From Bacteroidota bacterium (lineage in GTDB: Bacteria; Bacteroidota; Bacteroidia; Flavobacteriales_D; Crocinitomicaceae), in assembly GCA_006226555.1 (NCBI GenBank), contig SBGS01000176.1, positions 1-40,579 on the forward strand: DNA of 40,579 nucleotides, in the 5' to 3' direction. The notes beneath the pieces are model-generated. The model did no database searches. It had not been told where the DNA came from and was given only the letters and a program-made list of their open reading frames with translations. Below are positions 1-7,896 of the stretch, piece by piece; position 1 is the first letter of the stretch; every line of letters starts with the position of its first letter. Made by a program: the position numbers and the translations under genes.

Positions 1-8
1 CTTTCTCT

Positions 9-39
9 TTTGGGTTAAACAATTTTTGATTTAACTTTG
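9..39 (+). promoter_or_regulatory. Bacteroidota-type promoter of the DUF6089 gene
   Basis: TTTG at 9-12, a 19-nt spacer and TAACTTTG at 32-39 match the Bacteroidota housekeeping consensus TTTG-N19-21-TAnnTTTG exactly. The element ends 15 nt before the ATG at 55, so the predicted leader is about 11 nt. It also rules out the TTG at 37 as a start, since that codon lies inside the -7 box. Confidence 0.75.
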
Positions 40-54
40 CGTTCCTTATACAGT

Positions 55-876
55 ATGAGAGATCTTATCTTAATTCTATCCGTTTTACTGACTTTGCAGG
101 TGAATGCACAATTTCACACTGCCATGTCCCGTTCTGAGCTTGGACCGATTGTAGGGGGTTCATTTTATATGGGGGATCTCAACCCGCATGTACCTTTCCG
201 AGGTACTAATTTAGCTGGAGGATTGGTTTATCGGTACAATGTACATTCCAGATTAAGTGTGCGTGCAAATTTCATTTATGCACAGCTTGAAGGAGATGAT
301 GCTTTATCCACTAGTGCAATGAGACGCGATAGAAATTTGAATTTTTACTCGAACATTTTTGAAGGAGCGTTGGGGGTGGAGTTCAGTTATTTTCCATTCC
401 AGCTCGGACATGACAGGTACAAGGGTACGGCATACTTGATGGCGCAGTTAGGAGTGTTCAGAATGAATCCCATGACCAAGACTGATGGGGGTGATGAGGT
501 TGAACTAAGAACTATCGGGACTGAAGGTCAGGGTTCTGACCTTAGTACAAGCTCTCAATATAATCGTACTCAGGTTGTATTACCATTTGGTGTAGGTGCT
601 AAAGTTTCATTAGGTAAAAGAGTTGGTCTTGGATTTGAATTCGGTGTTAGAAAAACATTTACGGATTACATCGATGATGTTGGTTCAGCCAATTATCTCG
701 ATCCGGTTGCGCTTGCAGCGGCAAACGGACCACTAGCTGCTGAATTGGCGAATCGATCCTTGAGTGGAGACAGATTTGGAGTACGGGGGGATGCCAAGAC
801 AAAGGATTGGTACTTTTTTGCCGGAGGAATGATAACATTCACATTGGGCAATCCTACAATATGTTATAGTCATTAA
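55..876 (+). CDS. DUF6089/PorG-like outer-membrane beta-barrel protein
   Basis: A 273-residue protein with an N-terminal signal peptide (hydrophobic run, then VNAQ) and the features of the DUF6089 family: an early GxxYxGDLNP-type segment, a YRYN strand, an RNLNFYSNIFE-like strand and a late RKTFTDYIDDV strand. These are alternating amphipathic strands of an outer-membrane barrel. In Bacteroidota, DUF6089 proteins include the T9SS accessory protein PorG and usually lie just downstream of nadK and upstream of uppS/bamA. Here the gene is close to nadK but on the opposite strand. Function is inferred from family only. The start is set at ATG 55 because the longer reading from TTG 37 begins inside the promoter. 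Confidence 0.8.
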   Translation: MRDLILILSVLLTLQVNAQFHTAMSRSELGPIVGGSFYMGDLNPHVPFRGTNLAGGLVYRYNVHSRLSVRANFIYAQLEGDDALSTSAMRRDRNLNFYSNIFEGALGVEFSYFPFQLGHDRYKGTAYLMAQLGVFRMNPMTKTDGGDEVELRTIGTEGQGSDLSTSSQYNRTQVVLPFGVGAKVSLGKRVGLGFEFGVRKTFTDYIDDVGSANYLDPVALAAANGPLAAELANRSLSGDRFGVRGDAKTKDWYFFAGGMITFTLGNPTICYSH

Positions 877-880
877 ATTA

Positions 881-905
881 AAAAGGCGAGCATTGCTCGC
901 CTTTT
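881..905. terminator. Bidirectional intrinsic terminator
   Basis: AAAAGGCGAGC (881-891), a 3-nt loop and GCTCGCCTTTT (895-905) form a perfect 11-bp stem. T-rich runs flank it in both directions. It sits between the convergent ends of the DUF6089 gene (stop 876) and the PPIase gene (stop 921), and can serve both. Confidence 0.88.
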
Positions 906-920
906 CTATATCAATTTATC

Positions 921-2042
921 TTAATGCTGGTGTCCGTCGTGATCATGTCCATCATGATTATGACCCTCAGGATTTTGTAATTCGAGTACTTCGATTTCGA
1001 AGATCAGATCTGCATAAGGAGGAATTCCTCCAGGTCTTCCTTGCGGTCCGTATGCCAGGAAATAAGGTAGGAAGAATGTACCCTTTCCACCTTTACCAAG
1101 CATGGCTAGCCCTTCTTCAAAACCAGGGACCATGCGTTGTACCTGATACTGGAAGTCCATCGGTTGGTTGTTGTCGTATGTAGAGAAGAATTTCCCTCCG
1201 TCATATCTGAAATTTCCATTCACATGAACTGACAGTTTAGCTCCGGCTTCCGGTTTTACACCTGTTCCTTCATTTTCGATTACATAAACAAGTCCGGTTT
1301 CTGTTTGTTTTGCATTGGGATATTTTTTCTTTACTTCTTCGAATATCATTGCTTTGAACTCTTCCTGAGACATCGCAGAAACTTTTTCAATGTACTTCTG
1401 TTTCTCAACAGCTGCACGCTGATATTCTTCGAAAATAGAATTGAAGGTCTTTGTGGCATTGAATTTCTTTGCCGCTTTACCTCTACGAATGATCTTAAGA
1501 GATATGATCTTATCGTCCTGCTGAATAGCATTAACGACGTCCTGTCCTTCAATTACATGTCCAAAGACCGTATGTTTCCCATCTAACCAAGGAGTCTCCT
1601 TATGTGTAATAAAGAACTGACTTCCGTTTGTATTAGGTCCTGAATTTGCCATTGAGAGAATACCAGGTCCTGTATGTTTAAGATCGTCAACAAATTCGTC
1701 GTTGAATTTGTATCCCGGACCGCCGGTACCATTTCCTTGAGGGTCACCACCCTGGATCATGAAGTCTGCAATTACGCGGTGGAATTTAAGACCATCATAA
1801 AAAGGTTTATCAAATGATAGGGTATCAATCTTAAAATCACCCTCCGCCAAACCAACAAAGTTAGCCACGGTCATTGGTGTTTTTTCGAATTCCAACATAC
1901 AAAGAATTACGCCTTTGGAAGTTGTAAATTCAGCGTACATTCCATTTTCCAGTTTTGGTTTTTTCGCTTTTCCGTCTTTTTGTGCCTGAACGAATGGCTG
2001 AAAAAGAAGGATCAAGAGTAAGAGGTTCAAGAATTTTTTCAT
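921..2042 (-). CDS. Secreted cyclophilin-FKBP fusion peptidyl-prolyl isomerase with His-rich tail
   Basis: A 373-residue secreted folding factor. Residues 1-20 are a signal peptide. Residues 35-187 are a cyclophilin with its catalytic set visible: FHR (R89), FMIQGGDPQGNGTGG, MANSGPNTNGSQFFIT, and W152/H157 in the PWLDGKH segment. Residues 195-245 are a charged helical linker and 265-356 an FKBP domain. The tail (361-373) holds six His and three Asp residues, which suggests metal binding. Compared with human FKBP12, the pocket Tyr26 and Asp37 equivalents appear replaced (V274, F286), so the FKBP part may bind rather than isomerise. The frame extends upstream to 2108, but the signal peptide begins at the ATG at 2042. 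The gene lies 62 bp after nadK on the same strand and probably acts in the periplasm or outer membrane. Confidence 0.92.
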   Translation of the reverse strand: MKKFLNLLLLILLFQPFVQAQKDGKAKKPKLENGMYAEFTTSKGVILCMLEFEKTPMTVANFVGLAEGDFKIDTLSFDKPFYDGLKFHRVIADFMIQGGDPQGNGTGGPGYKFNDEFVDDLKHTGPGILSMANSGPNTNGSQFFITHKETPWLDGKHTVFGHVIEGQDVVNAIQQDDKIISLKIIRRGKAAKKFNATKTFNSIFEEYQRAAVEKQKYIEKVSAMSQEEFKAMIFEEVKKKYPNAKQTETGLVYVIENEGTGVKPEAGAKLSVHVNGNFRYDGGKFFSTYDNNQPMDFQYQVQRMVPGFEEGLAMLGKGGKGTFFLPYFLAYGPQGRPGGIPPYADLIFEIEVLELQNPEGHNHDGHDHDGHQH

Positions 2043-2104
2043 TGAAAATTGTTTTAGTGCTATAAAGTTAATAAACCAAATTAACAAAGTCCCTGCCGTA
2101 CTTT

Positions 2105-2983
2105 TCAATTGCGCTTATCAATACCCCAAAGCATTTTGTTACGAATTGTATCCAGGAAGTTGTTGTCTTCGAATTTGATCACATTGATCATGTATTCAGC
2201 TTTTGTAATAATAACCTCTTCTTTTTGGCTGATCTGTTTAGATAAACCATCCAGTGAAATGAGGTATTTACGGTCTCTTCCCTCCACGCTCAATTTAATT
2301 GGCATATGATCAGGAACAACCATAGGTCTCACATTCAAATTATGCGGAGCAATAGGTGTTAGTATGTGTACCTGGCAACCCGGAGTCACAATTGGACCTC
2401 CACAACTTAAACTATAAGCCGTTGATCCGGATGGTGTTGCGACAATAAGTCCATCCGCCCAGTATGAATTGAGATACTTTCCTTCCAAGCTGGCATGAAC
2501 GGTGATCATAGAGGAAGTATCCTTTTTTTGAAGTGTTAACTCATTCAGCGCCACATTCTCATCACCGAATAGGTTATTTTCAGTTTCAACCCTGATCAAG
2601 GATCTCAATTGATGAGAATATTCCTTCTTACGAACCAATTCCATTGCTTCTTCCAGGTGGTCTTTTGAGATATTCGCAAGAAACCCGAGTCTTCCTGTGT
2701 TTACACCGAGTACAGGTATTCCGCTATCTCGTATAAACTTTACATTCTGAATAAATGTACCATCTCCTCCAATACTGAAGCTAAGATCAATTCCTTTTTT
2801 CAGATCATTATGGTTCGTGAACTCATCTACACTTTCCGGTAGTCCCGCTTTTTTTACGAGAGCTTCCTTCAGTTGTTTTTCGATTATCGGATTCCACCCA
2901 AAATCTTTTAATATTCCGAGGAATTCATTGTAGAACTGGATGTCTTGCTTATTGACCTTTCTTCCGTATACGGCAACATTCAT
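2105..2983 (-). CDS. nadK: NAD kinase
   Basis: A 292-residue ATP-NAD kinase that makes NADP from NAD. The phosphate-binding GGDGTF motif (72-77), the NE pair (147-148) and the TPSGSTAYSLSCGGP segment (183-197) are all present, and the length is normal for the family. The start lies 2 nt after the stop of the CBS-domain gene, so the two are surely co-transcribed. A CBS protein next to NAD kinase is a recurrent Bacteroidota arrangement. The downstream PPIase gene may share the transcript. Confidence 0.96.
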   Translation of the reverse strand: MNVAVYGRKVNKQDIQFYNEFLGILKDFGWNPIIEKQLKEALVKKAGLPESVDEFTNHNDLKKGIDLSFSIGGDGTFIQNVKFIRDSGIPVLGVNTGRLGFLANISKDHLEEAMELVRKKEYSHQLRSLIRVETENNLFGDENVALNELTLQKKDTSSMITVHASLEGKYLNSYWADGLIVATPSGSTAYSLSCGGPIVTPGCQVHILTPIAPHNLNVRPMVVPDHMPIKLSVEGRDRKYLISLDGLSKQISQKEEVIITKAEYMINVIKFEDNNFLDTIRNKMLWGIDKRN

Positions 2984-2985
2984 GA

Positions 2986-3648
2986 TTACATATTTAGGAA
3001 GTTCATAAGAGCGTCGTACCTGAACTTCATATCATCTTCCAAACTGCTCTTTTGAAAAGATGCCTTAATGATATAATCGTATCGTTCGAATGTCCGAATT
3101 ATACGATCCAATTCGATCTTATTGATCTTTAATGTAACTTCAATATTTGTAGAATCAGGAGAAGACATGATGTACGAACTAAGAATTCTGGCATCATTGC
3201 TTTCCACGATCTGAGCGATTTGAGCCATACTGTAATCGGATCTTGCCATTTCAAGTACGAGTATACCCCCATTTTCCTTGATACTTCCAGTATTGGCAAT
3301 AACCGTAAGCAAATGGTGAACGCTGGTACAACCTAAGTATTCTTCTTTTTCGCTAAGAATTGGAATTACACTCAATTTTAATTCAGCTATTTTCGAAAGT
3401 ACTTGATAAATATGATCGGATTCAATCACATATGGTCTCGGCAAATGTTGAAACAATTTATCCAGCGTTTCATCGACATCAAGTTTGTCCAAAACGTCTG
3501 ATTCCGAGACAACTCCGACAAAATTTCCATTCTTAAGTACAGGAAGGTGAGAAACCTTGAATTCTTCCATCCAGCTTAAGGCTTTTTCTCCTGTATCGGT
3601 ATGAACTAAAGGAGGAATTTCTTCTGTAATTAAATCTCTTGCAATCAT
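2986..3648 (-). CDS. CBS-domain protein with C-terminal ACT-like region
   Basis: A 220-residue soluble protein. Two CBS motifs are visible, residues about 1-60 (with SHLPVL and GVVSESDVL) and about 70-125 (with LSVIPIL and YLGCTSVHHLL). The region 128-200 resembles an ACT-type regulatory fold. CBS pairs bind adenosyl ligands such as AMP, ATP or NAD. Fusion to an ACT-like part and tight coupling to nadK (2-nt gap) suggest a nucleotide-responsive role linked to NAD(P) supply, but this is inference. The gene diverges from pdxJ. A weak -7 candidate, TACTTTCG (one mismatch), lies at 3656-3663, 7 nt before the ATG. Confidence 0.85.
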   Translation of the reverse strand: MIARDLITEEIPPLVHTDTGEKALSWMEEFKVSHLPVLKNGNFVGVVSESDVLDKLDVDETLDKLFQHLPRPYVIESDHIYQVLSKIAELKLSVIPILSEKEEYLGCTSVHHLLTVIANTGSIKENGGILVLEMARSDYSMAQIAQIVESNDARILSSYIMSSPDSTNIEVTLKINKIELDRIIRTFERYDYIIKASFQKSSLEDDMKFRYDALMNFLNM

Positions 3649-3684
3649 TACTATACGAAAGTACTATATTACTCATCAAGTTTC

Positions 3685-3692
3685 TACTTTTG
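3685..3692 (+). promoter_or_regulatory. -7 promoter element of pdxJ
   Basis: TACTTTTG matches TAnnTTTG exactly and lies 9 nt before ATG 3702 and 18 nt before ATG 3711. No clear TTG is seen at the -33 position. Confidence 0.55.
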
Positions 3693-3710
3693 TCTCAAAA
3701 AATGTGCCTC

Positions 3711-4430
3711 ATGTCAAATTGTAAATTGAGTGTAAATATCAATAAAGTCGCTACCCTTCGAAATGCAAGAGGAGAGAATACACCTGATGTTGTCAAAGTT
3801 GCAAAGGATTGCGAATTATTTGGAGCAGATGGTATTACGATTCATCCAAGACCTGACGAGCGTCACATTACACTGAAAGATGTTTATGAGTTGTCTGAGG
3901 TAGTGACAACTGAATTTAATATTGAAGGATATCCGGATGAGCGATTCATGAAAATATTAAGAGAGGTAAAACCTGTCCAAGCAACTTTAGTACCTGACCC
4001 TCCGCATGTTTTGACATCCAACGCGGGTTGGGATACGAAAGGACGACAAGAAGAGTTAAAGCGTATTATTGATGAAATCAAATCTATGGGAATCCGGACG
4101 TCGATCTTTGTAGATACGGAGCTGGTAAACATTGAATATGCGCAACATGCAGGAACAGACAGGATTGAATTGTATACAGGACCATTTGCGCACGACTTCA
4201 AGTCTGATCCTAATAAAGCCGTTGCTCCGTACGTTAAAGCGGCTGACCTAGCGAATGAATTAGGTTTGGAAATCAACGCGGGACATGACCTTAGTCTGGA
4301 GAATTTACATTTCTTCAATCAACATATAAATGGTCTGCTTGAGGTATCTATAGGACATGCATTGATCTCAGATGCTCTCTATTTTGGACTGGAGAACACT
4401 ATTCGTATGTACAAGGCGAAACTGATCTAA
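3711..4430 (+). CDS. pdxJ: Pyridoxine 5'-phosphate synthase
   Basis: A 239-residue TIM-barrel enzyme joining 3-amino-1-hydroxyacetone phosphate and deoxyxylulose 5-phosphate to give pyridoxine 5'-phosphate, the last step of DXP-dependent vitamin B6 synthesis. The N-terminal LSVNINKVATLRNARG segment, ITIHPRPDERHI (H45, R47) and YTGPFAHDF are characteristic. The start is placed at ATG 3711, giving the usual family length. ATG 3702 in the same frame is possible, and the longer frame from 3639 would run across the promoter. The stop codon overlaps the dnaG stop by 4 bp (convergent), leaving no room for a terminator. Confidence 0.95.
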   Translation: MSNCKLSVNINKVATLRNARGENTPDVVKVAKDCELFGADGITIHPRPDERHITLKDVYELSEVVTTEFNIEGYPDERFMKILREVKPVQATLVPDPPHVLTSNAGWDTKGRQEELKRIIDEIKSMGIRTSIFVDTELVNIEYAQHAGTDRIELYTGPFAHDFKSDPNKAVAPYVKAADLANELGLEINAGHDLSLENLHFFNQHINGLLEVSIGHALISDALYFGLENTIRMYKAKLI

Positions 4431-6403
4431 CGAAGTACAATACGACCAAGTTTTTCTGCGATCACCTTCTTTACATTTTCGAGTAAAACTTGCTGAGAAA
4501 GAATGTCTCGCAAAGCTTCATCATCTAGATCATTTCCTTTTTCTCGTAATTTATTCTGTAGTTCTTCGATTTCCTTTTCCACTCTTCGGACTTTGAAAAT
4601 AAATAAGGAACTGATTGTAGCTTGCTTGATCTTGTCGCGTTCCGAGTTAGTATAAATACCATATTTTGTTAGCCAATTTTGACTCAACTCATGGTTTTTA
4701 ATCGCAATGTCGCTCACAAAGCGGACAATATCCTGATCTTCGGATTTCAAGAAATAGCTTGGTTTCAAGAAGGTGTTTTCAGAAATAGCATCTGAAATGA
4801 TCCCATGAATTCTTTGGAAAACTGGTGTTTGAAAAACAAGTTCATCGGTATTCAGATCATGTAGAATGAACTCTGCTACTGTCGTAGTAACATTCTCTGG
4901 TTCACCAGCGCTGTTTTGCTCTTCAAAAGACATTTCGACAGAACCGTATTCGATCAAAATACGCATAAGATCGTGTTCGCTATGGTCGATCTCATTGTCC
5001 GGCTTTTTATCGGAGGTAGTCGCTTGCTCAGGCGAACCTTGGGTTGCAATTGGAATCTCTCTTATCTCGGGCGCATTCATTTCCCGCGCCATATGATCTC
5101 TTCGCAATTTTTGAAGCTCGCTCTGAAGAATATCCTCGTTCATTTCGAATCGCTCCGAGATGGTTTTGAGGTACACATTTCGCATGATCTGATCCGGAAT
5201 GAGAGCTACTGATTCAATGATCTCACGGATCAGTCCGGCACGTACGATCGGATCTTCAGATCCTTCTCCTAAAAGTACGTCTGCTTTAAAAGAGATAAAG
5301 TCCTGTGCGTGATCTCTAATGTACTCTTCGAGCTCACTTGTGCTTGATTTCTTAGCAAATGAGTCGGGATCTTCGCCATCAGGGAAAAGAACGACTTTTA
5401 CGTTCATGCCCTCTTCAAGGATGAGATCAATTCCGCGAAATGAAGCTTTAATACCGGCGGCATCACCATCATAAAGAATAGTAATGTTCTTGGTATATCT
5501 CTTTATAAGACGGATCTGTTCTTTCGTAAGAGCAGTTCCCGAGGAAGAAACAACATTTTCTATCCCGGCCTGAGATAGCGAAATTACATCCGTATATCCT
5601 TCACACAGGTAGCAGTTGTCATATTTTATAATGTCAGACTTTGCAAAATAGAGGCCGTAAAGGATCTGACTTTTATTGTAAATGATGCTTTCAGGTGAGT
5701 TGAAGTACTTGGCGATTTTTTTGTCAGCCATCAACGTTCTACCACCGAAGCCTAGGACTCTTCCACTTACACTGTGAATGGGAAACATAACCCTTCCTCG
5801 AAAAAAGTCGAAGTGTCTATCTTCTTTGGTCTTAGTTAAACCTACTTTTTCGAGATATTCCAGCTTGTATCCCTTTTCGATAGCATGTTCAGTAAATGAT
5901 TTACCCTTTGAGACACAATAGCCGAGCTGAAATTTTTCTATGATCTCCGGACGAAATCCTCTTTCGATAAAGTAGCTGAGTCCAATATTTTTCCCTTCGT
6001 CTGTATTGTGCAGAGTTTCTACAAAATGATCTCTGGCGAAATCATTTATAATATGAAGACTCTCTCTTTCTGAAATTTTGGCTTGCTCTTCAGGTGTAGC
6101 AGGTTCTTCATCAGGTACCTGGATCCCATATTTGTCAGCCAGCCATCGAAGTGCTTCCGGATAGGAAAAATGCTCTTTTTCCATCAGAAAAGTAACCACA
6201 GATCCACCTTTTCCGGAGGAGAAACATTTAAATATTTGTTTTGCCGGAGAAACAACAAATGATGGTGTTCTTTCATCCGTGAATGGACTTAAACCCTTCA
6301 GGTTCGATCCGGCTCTCTTTAGATTTACAAATTCTCCGATCACCTCCTCGATTCGAGCAGTCGACATGATGTCATCAATGATATGTGGAGGAATTTTAGC
6401 CAA
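4427..6403 (-). CDS. dnaG: DNA primase
   Basis: A 658-residue primase that makes RNA primers at the replication fork. The N-terminal domain is recognisable (SPFTDERTPSFVVSP, KCFSSGKGG). However, of the four zinc ligands in the E. coli-type CxxH/CxxC site only C60 remains; the other positions are S39, T42 and S63. The TOPRIM catalytic domain is intact: FRGRVMFPI, the metal-binding EGY (E268) and DGDAAG (D312, D314). The C-terminal part (about 460-658) is the DnaB-interaction region. The ATG follows the upstream lipoprotein stop codon with no gap, so the ribosome-binding region lies within that gene. Confidence 0.96.
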   Translation of the reverse strand: MAKIPPHIIDDIMSTARIEEVIGEFVNLKRAGSNLKGLSPFTDERTPSFVVSPAKQIFKCFSSGKGGSVVTFLMEKEHFSYPEALRWLADKYGIQVPDEEPATPEEQAKISERESLHIINDFARDHFVETLHNTDEGKNIGLSYFIERGFRPEIIEKFQLGYCVSKGKSFTEHAIEKGYKLEYLEKVGLTKTKEDRHFDFFRGRVMFPIHSVSGRVLGFGGRTLMADKKIAKYFNSPESIIYNKSQILYGLYFAKSDIIKYDNCYLCEGYTDVISLSQAGIENVVSSSGTALTKEQIRLIKRYTKNITILYDGDAAGIKASFRGIDLILEEGMNVKVVLFPDGEDPDSFAKKSSTSELEEYIRDHAQDFISFKADVLLGEGSEDPIVRAGLIREIIESVALIPDQIMRNVYLKTISERFEMNEDILQSELQKLRRDHMAREMNAPEIREIPIATQGSPEQATTSDKKPDNEIDHSEHDLMRILIEYGSVEMSFEEQNSAGEPENVTTTVAEFILHDLNTDELVFQTPVFQRIHGIISDAISENTFLKPSYFLKSEDQDIVRFVSDIAIKNHELSQNWLTKYGIYTNSERDKIKQATISSLFIFKVRRVEKEIEELQNKLREKGNDLDDEALRDILSQQVLLENVKKVIAEKLGRIVLR

Positions 6404-6820
6404 TTAATTTTTAGTTGGATATCCGTAGTCTTTTTCAGTGATAAGTTTTCCGTTTTCATCAAATGTCTTCCAGACACCTACCATCTTATCATTCTGGTAC
6501 TCACCGTAATAATATACTACACCATTCGGGTATTTTACAATACTGTGACCATGTTTTTTTCCGTGATCATAGTACGTAACAGTTATTTCAATGCCTTTTT
6601 CGTTATAGAATGACCACTTACCGTGTCTTTGCTTATCATCATCCTGCATTCCCTCGAATTTCACCTGTTTTTTTCCAGGATAGTACTCTCGGTATATGTT
6701 ATTTGAGATCTCAACAAGTTCTTCCGGTTCAGTTGGTTTTACTTCATTGACTTTTTCCTGCTCCTCCTGACCACAGGAAAGAAGTAGCATTCCAGCTATT
6801 AAGTAGTATAAAATTTTCAT
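6404..6820 (-). CDS. YwqK-like (MORN-type repeat) lipoprotein
   Basis: A 138-residue predicted lipoprotein. The hydrophobic N-terminus ends in the lipobox LLSC (Cys at residue 16). After an acidic linker, residues about 50-130 hold repeats of the type GKWSFYNEKG, GEYQNDKMVGVWKTFDENGKL, as in the YwqK 'toxin-antitoxin antitoxin'-annotated family with MORN-like folds. That family name is widespread, but no toxin is adjacent, so the label says little about function. It sits between the polyprenyl synthetase gene (3-nt gap) and dnaG (no gap), and is clearly part of that operon. Confidence 0.75.
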   Translation of the reverse strand: MKILYYLIAGMLLLSCGQEEQEKVNEVKPTEPEELVEISNNIYREYYPGKKQVKFEGMQDDDKQRHGKWSFYNEKGIEITVTYYDHGKKHGHSIVKYPNGVVYYYGEYQNDKMVGVWKTFDENGKLITEKDYGYPTKN

Positions 6821-6823
6821 CTT

Positions 6824-7795
6824 TTATTTGTTCCGTTCAGTGGTATATTCTACTAATCCCTGAAGACTTCGTTTGGCATCGGAATCGGGATATTTTTCGA
6901 TCAAATCGAGTGCTCGTTTCTTAAATTCCAACATTTTACCATGTGCGTAGTCGATCCCACCATTTTTGATGACGAGGTCTACCGCTCGTTTTACTTTCTT
7001 AGGATTTTCATTGTGATTTTTCACAATGTTAATGAGCTCATTCCTAACCTCAGGTTGAGCATTATTCAAAACATAGATGAGTGGCAAGGTCATTTTCCGC
7101 TCACGAATATCAGAACCTGTAGGTTTGCCAATATCCCCTGGATCTCCATAATCGAATATGTCATCTTTTATCTGGAAAGCCATACCAACCAATTCACCGA
7201 ATTCTCTCATGTTATTACGCTCTTCCATCCTGTCTGAACTGAGAGCAGCTACTTCGCATGCCGAAGAGATTAACGAGGCTGTTTTCTGACGAATAACGTC
7301 GTAATAGACATCCTCTGTAATGTCCAGACGTCGCGCTTTCTCGATCTGAAGCAATTCACCTTCCGACATCTCTTTTACAGCTCTTGCAACAACTTCCAGG
7401 ATATCTGTGTTTTTCTTTTCGATGGATAGGATGAGAATTTTTGAAAGCATGTAATCACCCACAAGGACAGCGATCTTATTCTTCCAAAGCGCATTCACAG
7501 AGAAAAATCCTCTGCGTTCATTTGCATCATCTACTACGTCATCGTGAACAAGAGTTGCCGTATGCAGCAGTTCGATCAACGTAGCGGCGTCATAGGTTCT
7601 GTTATTCACTTCACCCAGCATTTTTGAGCATAGAAAAATGAATAGCGGTCTCATTTGTTTCCCTTTGCGCTTCACAACATAATGAGTCACCTTGTCGAGT
7701 AGGGATACATTCGACGCCAGACTCTCCCGGAATCTGATTTCAAATTCATCCATCTCAACAGAAACGGGATCAATGATCTCCTTTACCTTCATCAT
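6824..7795 (-). CDS. Long-chain polyprenyl diphosphate synthase
   Basis: A 323-residue trans-prenyltransferase extending allylic diphosphates with isopentenyl diphosphate, probably for the menaquinone side chain. Both aspartate-rich motifs are visible: DDVVDD at 85-90 and DDIFD at 211-215. Small residues (A80, T81) stand 4-5 positions before the first motif, as in enzymes with long products. The start is ATG 7795 (or 7792). The longer frame to 7840 would begin upstream of a TATATTTG promoter box and adds residues unlike the family. It heads the operon with the YwqK-like lipoprotein and dnaG. The exact chain length cannot be read from the sequence. Confidence 0.9.
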   Translation of the reverse strand: MMKVKEIIDPVSVEMDEFEIRFRESLASNVSLLDKVTHYVVKRKGKQMRPLFIFLCSKMLGEVNNRTYDAATLIELLHTATLVHDDVVDDANERRGFFSVNALWKNKIAVLVGDYMLSKILILSIEKKNTDILEVVARAVKEMSEGELLQIEKARRLDITEDVYYDVIRQKTASLISSACEVAALSSDRMEERNNMREFGELVGMAFQIKDDIFDYGDPGDIGKPTGSDIRERKMTLPLIYVLNNAQPEVRNELINIVKNHNENPKKVKRAVDLVIKNGGIDYAHGKMLEFKKRALDLIEKYPDSDAKRSLQGLVEYTTERNK

Positions 7796-7799
7796 ACTA

Positions 7800-7832
7800 C
7801 AAATATACAAGTAGACAGGGCTTAAATAGCAA
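7800..7832 (-). promoter_or_regulatory. Promoter of the polyprenyl synthase-lipoprotein-dnaG operon
   Basis: On the minus strand, TTG (7832-7830), a 22-nt spacer and TATATTTG (7807-7800) fit the Bacteroidota consensus. The -7 box ends 4 nt before ATG 7795, which predicts a leaderless or nearly leaderless transcript. Confidence 0.6.
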
Positions 7833-7845
7833 CTGTTCAAAAAGA

Positions 7846-7874
7846 AAAGAGGTCACATCACATGCGACCTCTTT
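7846..7874 (-). terminator. Intrinsic terminator after the T9SS cargo gene
   Basis: AAAGAGGTC (7846-7854) pairs with GACCTCTTT (7866-7874). On the minus strand a G-T wobble and three more pairs extend the stem to a 3-nt loop, followed by the T-rich CTTTTTG. It lies 22 bp after the cargo gene stop at 7897. Confidence 0.82.
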
Positions 7875-7896
7875 CAGTATAATAAATGTCCGGGAA

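Noticed and set aside
893..1183. A 96-codon plus-strand open frame over the end of the PPIase gene
   Set aside because: It starts in the terminator hairpin and is complementary to the FKBP and His-rich coding sequence; no independent evidence supports it.
3884..4318. A 144-codon minus-strand open frame inside pdxJ
   Set aside because: It lies entirely within a well-identified enzyme gene, has an ordinary shadow composition and no recognisable features.
6404..6820. Toxin-antitoxin locus suggested by the YwqK 'antitoxin' family name
   Set aside because: There is no toxin gene next to it, and the protein is a lipoprotein with MORN-like repeats in an operon with polyprenyl synthase and dnaG.
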